From assembly GCF_025965215.1 (NCBI RefSeq), contig NZ_JAOPXI010000077.1, forward strand, positions 1 through 58,265: DNA of 58,265 bases, read 5' to 3'. Shown here piece by piece: positions 42,692-52,026 of this stretch. How positions within the stretch are numbered: position 1 is the first letter of the stretch; each line of letters begins with the position of its first letter. The translations under genes were made by a program, and so were the position numbers. Source of the stretch: Marmoricola sp. Lineage in GTDB: Bacteria; Actinomycetota; Actinomycetes; Propionibacteriales; Nocardioidaceae. The notes below the pieces were generated by a model. It saw only the letters and a list, made by a program, of their open reading frames with translations. It did no database searches and was not told the origin of the DNA.

Positions 42692-43518
42692 CCCAGCGCG
42701 AGCGACGTCCCGGCCCCACGGTGCGGACCACCGTCGTCGAGGTACGCGGTGCCGAGCGCCTCGCCCACGAGGACCGGCTGGCAACCGAGGAACCGCTCGA
42801 GATCCGGTTGGCCTGGCCCGCAGCGCCCGCCCAGCGTCTGGCAGTGACGATGCGCACTCCCGGTCAGGACTTCGAGCTTGCCGCCGGCTGGCTGGTCCAT
42901 GAGCAGATCATCCCTGCCGACGCGATCCTCTCGGTGAAGTACTGCACCGACGCGGACCTGTCCGACCGCGAGGAGTTCAACGTCGTGACCGTGACCAGTG
43001 CCGTCGTACCGGCGCGGCTGCCGCAGGCGCGCGCCATCAGCTCTGCCTGTGGCGTCTGCGGGTCGGAGTCCATCGACGAGGCTATGCGAGGAGCCCTGGC
43101 CGAACCTGCTGACCTGGTGGTCGACATCGATCTGCTCCGCTCCCTTCCCGAGAAGCTCCGGGCTGCGCAGCCCGGTTTCGCCCGGACCGGCGGCCTGCAC
43201 GCGGCGGGCCTCTTCGACGTGTCGGGGGCAGCCGCGGTGGTCCGTGAGGACGTCGGTCGGCACAACGCCGTCGACAAGGCCGTCGGATCGATGATCCTGG
43301 GAGCCCGGACCGTCCCGCCGGTCCTGGTGCTGTCCGGTCGCGTCGGGTTCGAACTGGTGCAGAAGGCGGTCGTGTCCGGGATCGCCGTGATCGCGGCCGT
43401 GGGCGCCCCGACATCGCTCGCCGTCGATCTGGCGGAGCGTGCGGGGGTCGGACTTGTCGGCTTCACCCGGTCCGACCGCTGTGTCGTCTATGCCGGACCC
43501 GGTCGCTTCGGCGTGTGA
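42688..43518 (+). CDS. fdhD: Formate dehydrogenase accessory sulfurtransferase FdhD
   Basis: The 276-residue protein has the persulfide-carrying CxxC pair in SSACGVCGSES (about 114-117), the FELAAGWLVHEQII segment and the VREDVGRHNAVDKA motif. FdhD passes sulfur from a cysteine desulfurase to the molybdenum cofactor of formate dehydrogenases. No formate dehydrogenase or molybdenum-cofactor gene is near; it is coupled to pepN by an ATGA overlap, likely a chance operon. The RTT-VEVRGAE start is typical of actinobacterial FdhD. Confidence 0.93.
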   Translation: MTQRERRPGPTVRTTVVEVRGAERLAHEDRLATEEPLEIRLAWPAAPAQRLAVTMRTPGQDFELAAGWLVHEQIIPADAILSVKYCTDADLSDREEFNVVTVTSAVVPARLPQARAISSACGVCGSESIDEAMRGALAEPADLVVDIDLLRSLPEKLRAAQPGFARTGGLHAAGLFDVSGAAAVVREDVGRHNAVDKAVGSMILGARTVPPVLVLSGRVGFELVQKAVVSGIAVIAAVGAPTSLAVDLAERAGVGLVGFTRSDRCVVYAGPGRFGV

Positions 43519-43543
43519 TCTCGTTCTTGTGGGCGTCCGGTCC

Positions 43544-43549
43544 TAGCGT
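43544..43549 (+). promoter_or_regulatory. -10 box of a probable leaderless promoter (sbcD)
   Basis: TAGCGT lies six bases before the GTG start at 43556. Confidence 0.55.
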
Positions 43550-43555
43550 GAGGGC

Positions 43556-44713
43556 GTGCGCATCCTCCATACGTCCGACTGGCACCTGGGGCGGCAGTTC
43601 CACGGTCAGGAGATGCTCACCCACCAGGCGGCGTTCGTCGATCACCTGATCGCGACGGTCGACTCCGAGATGGTCGACCTGGTGGTCGTGGCAGGTGACG
43701 TCTACGACCGGGCGCTCCCCCCGGTCGACGCCGTCGCACTGGCCGATGAGGCCTTCGCCCGACTCGCGGCCAGTCGCGCTCGAGTCGTGGTGACCAGTGG
43801 CAACCACGACTCGGCCCGACGACTGGGCTTCAACGCCCGCCTGGCCGACGCCGCCGGGTTCCACCTGCGCACCGACGCCGCGCGCGTCGACGAACCGGTC
43901 CTGCTCACCGACGAGCACGGCACGGTCGCGGTCTACGGGATCCCCTATCTCGAGCCAGATGTGATGCGCCAGGCCTGGGACCTGCCGTCGCGATCGCACG
44001 AAGCCGCCCTGTCCGCCGCGATGACGCGGATCCGCACCGATCTCTCCGGGCGGGGCCAACCACGCTCCGTCGTCCTCGCCCACGCGTTCGTGATGGGAGG
44101 ACTGGCCAGCGACAGCGAGCGCGACATCGCGGTGGGAGGCGTATCCGTCGTCTCTGCGGAGGTGTTCGACGGCATCGACTACGTCGCTCTGGGTCACCTG
44201 CACGGCCGGCACACCCTCACGCCGGCGATCCGCTACTCCGGCTCCCCGCTCGCGTACTCGTTCTCCGAAGCCGACCACGTCAAGGGGAGTTGGCTGATCG
44301 ACCTCGATGCCCGCGGTCTGGCCGGATCGTCGTTCATCGAGGCTCCGGTGGCGCGACCGCTCGCCAGGATCACGGGCACTCTGGACGACCTGCTGACCGC
44401 CGAACGCTTCAGCTCGGCCGAAGGCTCCTGGGTGCAGGCGGTGCTGACCGATCCGGTCCGGCCGGCCCAGGCGATGGCCCGGCTGGAGGAGCGCTTCCCG
44501 TACGCCGTCGCTCTCCAGTTCGCTCCCCCACCGAGCGACCGCCAACGTCGTCGGATCGCCGTGGAGGGCCGCAGCGACCACCAGATCGCCCTGGATTTCG
44601 TCGCGGACGTACGCGGGGAACCTGCCAGCGACGCGGAGAGCGCGCTGCTGCGCGACGCCTGCGAGGCCTGCGCGAACGACCCCGAGGTCGATGTCGTGGT
44701 CGGTGCCCGATGA
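43556..44713 (+). CDS. sbcD: Exonuclease subunit SbcD (Mre11 type)
   Basis: The 385-residue metallophosphoesterase has the five phosphoesterase motifs: DWHLGRQFHG (about 8-17), GDVYDRALPP, SGNHDS (about 81-86), LAHAFVMGG and GHLHGRH (about 218). C-terminally it carries the SbcD cap domain. With SbcC it cuts hairpins and protein-blocked DNA ends with Mn2+. The stop overlaps the sbcC start (ATGA). The GTG start has a -10 box six bases upstream. Confidence 0.95.
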   Translation: MRILHTSDWHLGRQFHGQEMLTHQAAFVDHLIATVDSEMVDLVVVAGDVYDRALPPVDAVALADEAFARLAASRARVVVTSGNHDSARRLGFNARLADAAGFHLRTDAARVDEPVLLTDEHGTVAVYGIPYLEPDVMRQAWDLPSRSHEAALSAAMTRIRTDLSGRGQPRSVVLAHAFVMGGLASDSERDIAVGGVSVVSAEVFDGIDYVALGHLHGRHTLTPAIRYSGSPLAYSFSEADHVKGSWLIDLDARGLAGSSFIEAPVARPLARITGTLDDLLTAERFSSAEGSWVQAVLTDPVRPAQAMARLEERFPYAVALQFAPPPSDRQRRRIAVEGRSDHQIALDFVADVRGEPASDAESALLRDACEACANDPEVDVVVGAR

Positions 44714-47700
44714 GGCTGCACCATCTGGAGATCACCGCGTTCGGACCGTTCCCCGGCACGGTCGAGGTGGACTTCGACGAGCTCTCCGCCGCCGGCCTGT
44801 TCCTGCTCACCGGAGCGACCGGAGCCGGCAAGACGAGCGTGCTGGACGCGGTGTCGTTCGCGCTCTACGGACAGGTGCCCGGCGATCGTGCCGGCGCCAA
44901 GCACCTGCGCAGCGACCACGCGCCGGCCCAGGTCGCACCGTCGGTCAGCCTGCGGCTGAGCATCGGCGACCGGCAATTCCGCTTCACCCGCTCCCCCGCG
45001 TGGTTGCGGCCGAAGTTGCGGGGTGCCGGCGAGACCAAGGTCCAGGCCCATGTCCTCGTCGAGGAGCTCGCCGGCGGCCGCTGGGTCTCGCTCACCAACC
45101 GCCTCGACGATGCAGGCCTGCTCGTGATCTCGCTGCTCGGCATGACGAGCACCCAGTTCAACCAGGTCGCGCTGCTGCCGCAGGGGCGGTTCCAGGCGTT
45201 CCTGCGCGCCACCTCCGTCGAGCGGCACGCTGTCCTCCAGCAGCTCTTCCGGACCGACCGCTTCGAACGGGTCGAACACTGGCTGGTGGAGCGGCGGACG
45301 ACCGAACGCCGAGCCAGCGAAGCCGCTGCCGACACCGTCGCCGACATCCTCAACCGGTACGCCGAGGTCGTCGGCGTCCGCGAAGCTCCTGACTGGTTCG
45401 ACGAGCTGGCCGCGGCGGCCGACACCGGCTTGATCGCGGGATGGCTCGAGCAGCATGGTGGTGCCGTTCAGGACGCCGTGGCGTGCTCCGCCGACGCAGC
45501 ACAGGCACTGCACGCCGAGCTCGATGCAGCGACGACAGCGCTGGCCGAAGCAGAGCGCCTGCACGAGGCGAGGGCCCGCGGCGTTCGTGCCCAACGGGAC
45601 CTGCGTGACCTCGACGCACGCGAACCCGAGACCGAGGCCCGTCGCGCCCGCCTGGAGGCCCATAGGCGGGCAGCTCATCTCGTCGTCCTGCTGGGCCGCT
45701 CCGCCGATGCCGAGCGGCTGGCCTCCCGAGCCGTCTCAGTGTGGGAACACCGGCGTGGAGGCCTCGCTGAGCTTCTGGGGGACGGCGAGGCACGACCGGC
45801 CCTGGTCCGGCTGCAACGGGAAGCCCACGATGCCTTGGCGCTGGCGCGTGCGTTCGGGCCTCGCGAGACCTCACGTGCTCGCGCCCGCAAGCGCCGCGAG
45901 ACGATCAAGGGACAGCTCCAGACCATCGAGACATCGGTCGCCGAGTTGGACATCGCACTGGCCGAGCTTCCCTCCCTGATTGCCGACGCCACCCAGGCGA
46001 GCCGGGAGGCACGAGCCGCTGCGGCCCTGCTGCCAGGAGTCCTCGCCCGGGCCGAGCAGCTCGATGCGCACCTGGCGGCTGCCCGACGGGCCGAAGTGGT
46101 CAGCCTCGAGCTGGTCGCAGCCCGCACCGACGTCCTCGCCGCCACCCGGACGGCGCAGGAGACGCGCGAGCTCTACCTCGACGTACGCGAGGCGAGGATC
46201 AACGGGATGGCCGGCGAACTTGCCGGGCGACTCGCCGTCGGCTGCTCCTGTCCGGTCTGCGGGAGCGCCGAGCATCCCGCACCGGCACGACAGGACGCGG
46301 GAGCAGTGGGCCGCGCCGACGAGGATCGCGCTCGCAAGGTCCACGAGGACGCGGCCTTCGAGTTGCAGAGCCGGGAGGTCCGGGTGAACGCGCTCGAGGC
46401 CGAGCAGGCTTCTCTGGACGCTCGCCTCGGGGATCGCGACCGGGAGTCGCTCGCCCTGGACCACGCCAACGCGCTCGCCGAGGCCGAGCGGCTCGAACCC
46501 CTTGTCTCGGCGCTCGAGGTTCTGGTGGCCAGGGAGGAGACGTGCCGCGGCCGCCAGCAGGAGGCCGGACGTGCGCGGGCCGAGGCTCTGGTCGAACGAG
46601 CCAGACTGGCCGCCGAGGCAGACCAGTGCGCAGCCGAGATCGCGGCGGTCACGACCGCCTGGAACGAGTTGCTCAGCAGCCCCGGCGCAGCGCCCGACGA
46701 GGACGCGACCGGAGACCTGGCCTCCGTGCTCGCCGCTCGGGAGCGTCTCTGCACCCTGCTGGACACTGCGATGGCAGCGCTGGAAGCGGTCGAGGACACC
46801 ACCCGGAGCCATGCCGAGGCCAGCGCTGCCCTGGCGCAGGCCGCGACGACAGCGGGGTTCGAGAATGCTGCGGCCGCCGTCGCGTCGTGCCTCGACGAGG
46901 CCGAGGCCGCTGCGCTCGCCGAAGCCCTTGCCGACGTCGACCGCCAGCGCGTTCGCGCCCAGGAGGCCCTGGCCGACCCGGCTGTCATCGCTGCGCTGGC
47001 GGCGCCGGCCCCGGATCTGGCCGAGGTCCGCGCCGCGCACGCGACGACGCAGAAGGCAGCCCTGGCCGCTGCGTCGGCGCACGACGCCGCCGTTGCCCGT
47101 GCCGTCCGCGCAGCCGAGCTGGCCCTCGAGGTCGAACATCGCCTCGGGACCTGGGCTCCGGTCCGCGCCAGCCATACCCTCGTCGCGAGCCTGGCCAGTC
47201 TGGTCGAGGGCAAAAGCGTCGACAATCCGCTACGGATGAGGCTGGCGGCCTACGTCCTCGCAGAACGTCTGCGCGAGGTCGTCGACGCCGCCAACGAGCG
47301 CCTCGCCCGCATGACCGACCAGCGCTATGCACTGGAACACTCCGACGACCGCGGGTTCGGAGAGCAGCGGGGCGGCCTGAGCTTGCGCGTCCGTGACGAC
47401 TGGAGCGGCGTACGGCGTGATCCGGCGACACTGTCCGGCGGCGAGACCTTCGTGGTCTCCCTGGCGCTGGCCCTCGGCCTTGCCGACACGGTCGCCCACG
47501 AAGCCGGAGGGACCGACATCGACACCCTTTTCATCGACGAGGGGTTCGGATCACTGGACTCCGAGACGCTCGAAGACGTCATGGACACCCTGGACAGCCT
47601 GCGCGACGGGGGCCGGGTCGTCGGACTGGTGAGCCACGTCCCGGAGCTGCGAAGCCGCATCACCACCCAGCTCGAGGTGACCAAGGGCCGCAACGGGTCG

Positions 47701-47745
47701 ACGCTGCGACAGGTGCTCGCCGGTGCCCAGCCACGCTCTGGGTAA
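44710..47745 (+). CDS. sbcC: Exonuclease subunit SbcC (Rad50 type ATPase)
   Basis: The 1011-residue SMC-like ATPase has Walker A GATGAGKT (about 35-42), two long Ala/Glu/Arg-rich coiled-coil arms, the zinc hook CPVC at the apex (about 514-517), the ABC signature TLSGGETFV (about 910) and Walker B TLFIDEGFGSLD. It drives and tethers the SbcD nuclease. A longer frame from 44290 overlaps sbcD and is rejected. The stop TAA is part of the -10 box of the next gene. Much of the coiled coil is low-complexity Ala-rich, as is common at this GC content. Confidence 0.94.
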   Translation: MRLHHLEITAFGPFPGTVEVDFDELSAAGLFLLTGATGAGKTSVLDAVSFALYGQVPGDRAGAKHLRSDHAPAQVAPSVSLRLSIGDRQFRFTRSPAWLRPKLRGAGETKVQAHVLVEELAGGRWVSLTNRLDDAGLLVISLLGMTSTQFNQVALLPQGRFQAFLRATSVERHAVLQQLFRTDRFERVEHWLVERRTTERRASEAAADTVADILNRYAEVVGVREAPDWFDELAAAADTGLIAGWLEQHGGAVQDAVACSADAAQALHAELDAATTALAEAERLHEARARGVRAQRDLRDLDAREPETEARRARLEAHRRAAHLVVLLGRSADAERLASRAVSVWEHRRGGLAELLGDGEARPALVRLQREAHDALALARAFGPRETSRARARKRRETIKGQLQTIETSVAELDIALAELPSLIADATQASREARAAAALLPGVLARAEQLDAHLAAARRAEVVSLELVAARTDVLAATRTAQETRELYLDVREARINGMAGELAGRLAVGCSCPVCGSAEHPAPARQDAGAVGRADEDRARKVHEDAAFELQSREVRVNALEAEQASLDARLGDRDRESLALDHANALAEAERLEPLVSALEVLVAREETCRGRQQEAGRARAEALVERARLAAEADQCAAEIAAVTTAWNELLSSPGAAPDEDATGDLASVLAARERLCTLLDTAMAALEAVEDTTRSHAEASAALAQAATTAGFENAAAAVASCLDEAEAAALAEALADVDRQRVRAQEALADPAVIAALAAPAPDLAEVRAAHATTQKAALAAASAHDAAVARAVRAAELALEVEHRLGTWAPVRASHTLVASLASLVEGKSVDNPLRMRLAAYVLAERLREVVDAANERLARMTDQRYALEHSDDRGFGEQRGGLSLRVRDDWSGVRRDPATLSGGETFVVSLALALGLADTVAHEAGGTDIDTLFIDEGFGSLDSETLEDVMDTLDSLRDGGRVVGLVSHVPELRSRITTQLEVTKGRNGSTLRQVLAGAQPRSG

Positions 47746-47748
47746 GGT
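47743..47748 (+). promoter_or_regulatory. -10 box of a probable leaderless promoter (tldD)
   Basis: TAAGGT contains the sbcC stop codon and lies six bases before ATG 47755. Confidence 0.45.
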
Positions 47749-47754
47749 CGCGGG

Positions 47755-49278
47755 ATGGCAGCCGATGACCCGATCGATCCGACGTTCAGCGCGCTCCCGT
47801 ACCGCCGACTAGCCGCCGCGGCACTGGCCCGGACGCGCGACTTCGGGGTCACGCACGCTGACTTCCGGTTCGAACGGGTCCGCTACCAGCACTTCTCGGT
47901 TCGTGACGGGCACCTTCAGGGGGCCGAGGACGTCGAGGACCTCGGCTTCGCGGTCCGGGTGATCCACCGCGGAGCGTGGGGGTTCGCGGCCGGCGTGATC
48001 CTGAGCACCGACGAAGCGGTCAGGGTGGCCGAGCAAGCGGTGAACGTCGCCCAGGTTGCGGCCGGCATGACCCGCTCTCCGGTGGCGCTGGCCCCCGAGC
48101 CTGTGTACGCCGACGCGGTGTGGGCCTCGGCCTACGTACTCAACCCGTTCGAGGTTCCCCTCGGCGAGAAGACGGACCTGTTCGCGGGCTGGACGGCCGA
48201 CCTGGTCGCCGCCTCCTCGGTCGAGCACGCCAGCGCCAGCCTGCAACAGGTGCTCGAGAACAAGTACTACGAGGACCTGGCAGGCACCAGCACCACCCAG
48301 CAGCGGATCCGGGTGCACCCGACCGTCGAGATCTACGGCTCGTACGAGGACCGCTTCGACTCGATGGCCTCCCTCGCTCCCCCGGTTGGACGCGGCTGGG
48401 AGTACCTGGTCGACGGCGGCTACGACTTCGCCGGAGAGCTCGCGACGCTACCGGACCTGCTCGCCGAGAAGCTCCGCGCCCCGAGCGTGGTCCCGGGGAC
48501 CTACGACCTGGTCATCGACCCTTCCAACCTGTGGTTGACGATCCACGAGTCCGTCGGACACGCCACCGAGCTGGATCGGGCGCTGGGTTACGAAGCGAAC
48601 TACGCGGGTACCTCGTTCGCCACGCCCGACAAGCTCGGAACCCTGCAGTACGGCTCGAGCCTGATGCACGTGACGGCGGACCGGACCACCGAGCACGGGC
48701 TCGCGACGATCGGGTACGACGACGAAGGCGTCCAGGCCCAGTCGTGGGACATCGTCCGGGACGGCCGGCTCGTCGGCTACCAGCTGGACCGCCCGATGGC
48801 CCACAACTTCGGCGACGCGCTCAACGACGGCCGCTCCAACGGGTGCGCCTACGCCGACTCCCCCGGCCACATCCCGATCCAGCGGATGGCGAACGTCTCG
48901 CTCCAACCGGATCCCGCGGGCCCGAACACCGCAGGGCTGATCAGCCAGGTCGAGGACGGGATCCATGTGGTCGGCGACAAGTCCTGGTCGATCGACATGC
49001 AGCGCTTCAACTTCCAGTTCACCGGACAGCGCTTCTACGCGATCAGGAACGGCGAGCTGGCAGGGCAGGTCCGTGACGTCGCGTACCAGGCCACCACCAC
49101 GGAGTTCTGGAACTCCATGAGCGCCGTCGGCGGGCCTTCCACCTACGTCCTCGGGGGCGCCTTCAACTGTGGCAAGGCCCAACCCGGGCAGGTCGCCTCG
49201 GTCAGCCACGGCTGTCCCAGTGCACTGTTCCGCGGCGTACGGATCCTCAATGTCGCAGCCGTGGGAGAGGACAGCTGA
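47755..49278 (+). CDS. tldD: TldD-type metalloprotease subunit
   Basis: The 507-residue protein of the TldD/PmbA family has the catalytic HExxxH in IHESVGHATELD (about 264-269). A further zinc-ligand cysteine is probable in the CGKAQPGQ.ASVSHGCP segment near the end. TldD/TldE heterodimers unfold and degrade flexible peptides; in E. coli they mature microcin B17 and degrade CcdA. The stop shares one base with the tldE start. No peptide-precursor gene is visible nearby. Confidence 0.9.
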   Translation: MAADDPIDPTFSALPYRRLAAAALARTRDFGVTHADFRFERVRYQHFSVRDGHLQGAEDVEDLGFAVRVIHRGAWGFAAGVILSTDEAVRVAEQAVNVAQVAAGMTRSPVALAPEPVYADAVWASAYVLNPFEVPLGEKTDLFAGWTADLVAASSVEHASASLQQVLENKYYEDLAGTSTTQQRIRVHPTVEIYGSYEDRFDSMASLAPPVGRGWEYLVDGGYDFAGELATLPDLLAEKLRAPSVVPGTYDLVIDPSNLWLTIHESVGHATELDRALGYEANYAGTSFATPDKLGTLQYGSSLMHVTADRTTEHGLATIGYDDEGVQAQSWDIVRDGRLVGYQLDRPMAHNFGDALNDGRSNGCAYADSPGHIPIQRMANVSLQPDPAGPNTAGLISQVEDGIHVVGDKSWSIDMQRFNFQFTGQRFYAIRNGELAGQVRDVAYQATTTEFWNSMSAVGGPSTYVLGGAFNCGKAQPGQVASVSHGCPSALFRGVRILNVAAVGEDS

Positions 49279-50657
49279 TGGCCGCCGTCGGACCCCAGCA
49301 GCTCGTCGAGCACGCCCTGGCCGCGACCACCGCGGACGGCTGCGTCGTGATCGTCGCGGACACCGGAAGCGCGAACCTGCGCTGGGCGAACAACACGCTC
49401 ACCACCAACGGTGTCACCCACGACGTCAGCGTGACCGTCATCGCGTTCCGTGGCGACGCGAACGCCTCGGTCAGCGGCACCGCGGCATCGGTCGACCAGG
49501 TCAGCGCGCTGGTCGAGCAAGCCGATGCTGCCGCCGCACTCGCGGACCCGGCTGAGGACCGGGCGCCGTTGGCGGCCTCGCTCCTGAGTCCCGACTGGGA
49601 CGACGACCCGGCGAGGACCTCGATCGACGTCTACCGGACCTTCGCCGCCGACCTGGGTGAGGCGTTCGGCCAGGCCGAGGCCGAGGATCGGATCCTGTAC
49701 GGGTTCGTCAACCACGAGGTCACCACCACCTACCTCGGCTCCAGCACCGGGGCGCGCCTGCGGCACGTGCAGCCGACCGGCCACTACGGGTGTACCGCGA
49801 AGAACACCGACCTCACGAACAGTGCCTGGGTCGGCGGCGCCACCCGTGATTTCACCGACGTCTCGGCGTACGCCATGGCCGAGGCCCTGGCGATGCGCTT
49901 GAGCTGGGGCGAGCGGCGCATCGACCTGCCTGCAGGCCGGTACGACACCGTGCTTCCGCCGACCGCCACCGCCGACCTGATGATCGATGCCTACTGGGCC
50001 GCCGGCGCACGGGTCGCGCACGAGGGCCAGTCGGTCTACGCCCGACCGGGCGGGGGCACCAGGATTGGTGACCAGCTGGTCTCGGCGGGCGTCCACCTCT
50101 ACTCCGACCCTGCGTACGCCGGCCTGGAGTGCGCTCCGTTCGTGATCGCCAGCGGCTCCTCGAACAGCAGCAGTGTGTACGACAACGCGCTTGCGTTGTC
50201 GCGGACCAGCTGGATCGAGGACGGCAGGGTGGCCTCGCTGATGCAGACCCGGGAGACGGCGTGCCTCACGGGTCAGGACGTAACCCCTGCGATCGACAAC
50301 CTCGTGCTCGAGGTCGCCGGTGGCGCCGGGACCGACCTGGACCTGATCGCCGACGTCGATGACGGGCTGCTGCTGACCTGTCTGTGGTACATCCGCGAGG
50401 TCGACCCCCAGACCCTGCTGCTCACCGGCCTGACCCGCGACGGGGTCTACCGCATCCAGGGTGGTGAGATCACCGGCGCGGTCAACAACTTCCGGTTCAA
50501 CGAGAGCCCGATCGACCTGCTCCGGCGCTACACGGCCGCATCGGCGACGGCTCCCAGCTTCTCGCGCGAGTGGGGCGACGACTACTTCTCCCGGACCGCG
50601 ACCCCTGCACTGCGGATCCCCGACTTCAACATGAGCTCGGTGTCCCAGGCTCTCTGA
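49278..50657 (+). CDS. tldE: TldE/PmbA-type protease subunit
   Basis: The 459-residue partner of TldD has the same fold without the HExxxH zinc site, as usual for TldE/PmbA. The N-terminal (ADTGSANLRWANNTLTTNG) and C-terminal (FNMSSV) strands match the family. It forms the outer half of the proteolytic tunnel with TldD. ATG 49278 overlaps the tldD stop. No separate promoter is apparent, so it depends on the tldD message. Confidence 0.9.
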   Translation: MAAVGPQQLVEHALAATTADGCVVIVADTGSANLRWANNTLTTNGVTHDVSVTVIAFRGDANASVSGTAASVDQVSALVEQADAAAALADPAEDRAPLAASLLSPDWDDDPARTSIDVYRTFAADLGEAFGQAEAEDRILYGFVNHEVTTTYLGSSTGARLRHVQPTGHYGCTAKNTDLTNSAWVGGATRDFTDVSAYAMAEALAMRLSWGERRIDLPAGRYDTVLPPTATADLMIDAYWAAGARVAHEGQSVYARPGGGTRIGDQLVSAGVHLYSDPAYAGLECAPFVIASGSSNSSSVYDNALALSRTSWIEDGRVASLMQTRETACLTGQDVTPAIDNLVLEVAGGAGTDLDLIADVDDGLLLTCLWYIREVDPQTLLLTGLTRDGVYRIQGGEITGAVNNFRFNESPIDLLRRYTAASATAPSFSREWGDDYFSRTATPALRIPDFNMSSVSQAL

Positions 50658-50778
50658 CGCTCGCCTACCTAGCAGTAACGACGGTGCGAGAACAAGACTG
50701 CCATTGGTGTGACGCAGGCCACTAGGTTGCCCGAAGGGCTCAGCTCGGGCCCCTCTTGCTCCCACAGGAGGCTCACCG

Positions 50779-52020
50779 GTGTCATCCTCACCCGGCCGCA
50801 CCGCCGTCCGGCGGCGTCTCGCGGCATTGTTCGCCCTCACCCTGGTCCCGCTCTCCCTGAGTGCGCTGACCCTCACCAGTCCGGCGCGAGCCGACGGTCC
50901 GGGCGTCGGTTCGCCCTGGGTCGTCTCCGTCGGAGACTCCTACATCTCGGGTGAGGCGGGCCGCTGGGCCGGCAACTCCGACACCAGCTCCTCGGGCGTC
51001 GACGCGCTGGGGTCGACCGCGTACTACGACAACGCGACCAACACGGCCGAAGTGATCAACCGCTGTCACCGCAGCAAGGCCGCCGAGGGCAGCATCGGCG
51101 GCACCGTCAGCGCGATGAACCTCGCCTGTTCGGGCGCCCAGACGACGACGTACACGTCCTCGGACGGCTACTTCAAGCCGGGACTGGATTTCTACAGCTC
51201 CGGTGGCAACCAGGGCCAGGCCCTGATGCTCCAGAACTTCGCAGCCGCGCACAACGTCAAGATGGTCGCCGTCTCGATCGGTGGCAACGACTTCAACTTC
51301 GCCGGCATCGTCACCGACTGCGTCGCGGACTTCCTGGGCTCGCCGTCGTGGTGGCCGGACTACTGCAAGGACGACAGCACCGTCACCTCGGAGATGACGT
51401 CCTCCAACATCGCAGCCGTCAAGGCGCGGATCTCGACCGCGTTCCAGAACATCCGCACCGCGATGCGCAACGCCGGGTACGCCGACACCGCGTGGACCCT
51501 CGAGGTGCAGAGCTACCCGTCGCCGATCCCGGCGTCCTCGGCGTTCCGCTACAGCCAGAGCGGCTACACCCGGCAGAGCACCGGTGGCTGCGGCTTCTGG
51601 AACACCGACGCCGACTATGCCAACAACACGCTGCTGCCCACCATCAACAGCACCGTGACCGGCGCCGCGACCGCAAGCGGGTTGACCAACATCAAGCTGC
51701 TCAACATCTCCGGTGCCTTCAACGGTCGCCGGCTGTGCGAGAACACGGTCGGCCTCCTCGAGGAGAAGGGACTCAGCTCGTGGACACAATCCGGCGCGGT
51801 CGACAGCACCGAGTGGATCAACCAGATCCGGACAGTCTCGACGGCCGGGAGCAGTCCGTACTACATCCAGGAGTCCCTGCACCCGAACTACTGGGGAGAG
51901 CTCGCGCTGCGCGACTGCGTCAGGCAGGCCTACAACGCAGGCGCCCCGAAGGCCGGGACGTGCGTACGCGGGAGCAACGGCCTGAACTCGTACGGCGAGC
52001 CGCAGATGACCCTGCAGTAG
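50779..52020 (+). CDS. Secreted SGNH/GDSL-family esterase
   Basis: The 413-residue protein has a long signal peptide (Arg-rich n-region RTAVRRRL, hydrophobic core LALFALTLVPLSL, cut near SPARA-DG, about 39). The mature part is a SGNH hydrolase: nucleophile block SVGDSYISGEAGRW, oxyanion Gly/Asn in SIGGNDFNF, and the catalytic DxxH counterpart ESLHPNYWG near the end. Ten or so cysteines suggest disulfides. It is exported and probably cleaves lipid or sugar esters. GTG 50779 has CAGGAGG upstream. Confidence 0.87.
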   Translation: MSSSPGRTAVRRRLAALFALTLVPLSLSALTLTSPARADGPGVGSPWVVSVGDSYISGEAGRWAGNSDTSSSGVDALGSTAYYDNATNTAEVINRCHRSKAAEGSIGGTVSAMNLACSGAQTTTYTSSDGYFKPGLDFYSSGGNQGQALMLQNFAAAHNVKMVAVSIGGNDFNFAGIVTDCVADFLGSPSWWPDYCKDDSTVTSEMTSSNIAAVKARISTAFQNIRTAMRNAGYADTAWTLEVQSYPSPIPASSAFRYSQSGYTRQSTGGCGFWNTDADYANNTLLPTINSTVTGAATASGLTNIKLLNISGAFNGRRLCENTVGLLEEKGLSSWTQSGAVDSTEWINQIRTVSTAGSSPYYIQESLHPNYWGELALRDCVRQAYNAGAPKAGTCVRGSNGLNSYGEPQMTLQ

Positions 52021-52026
52021 ACCGGC

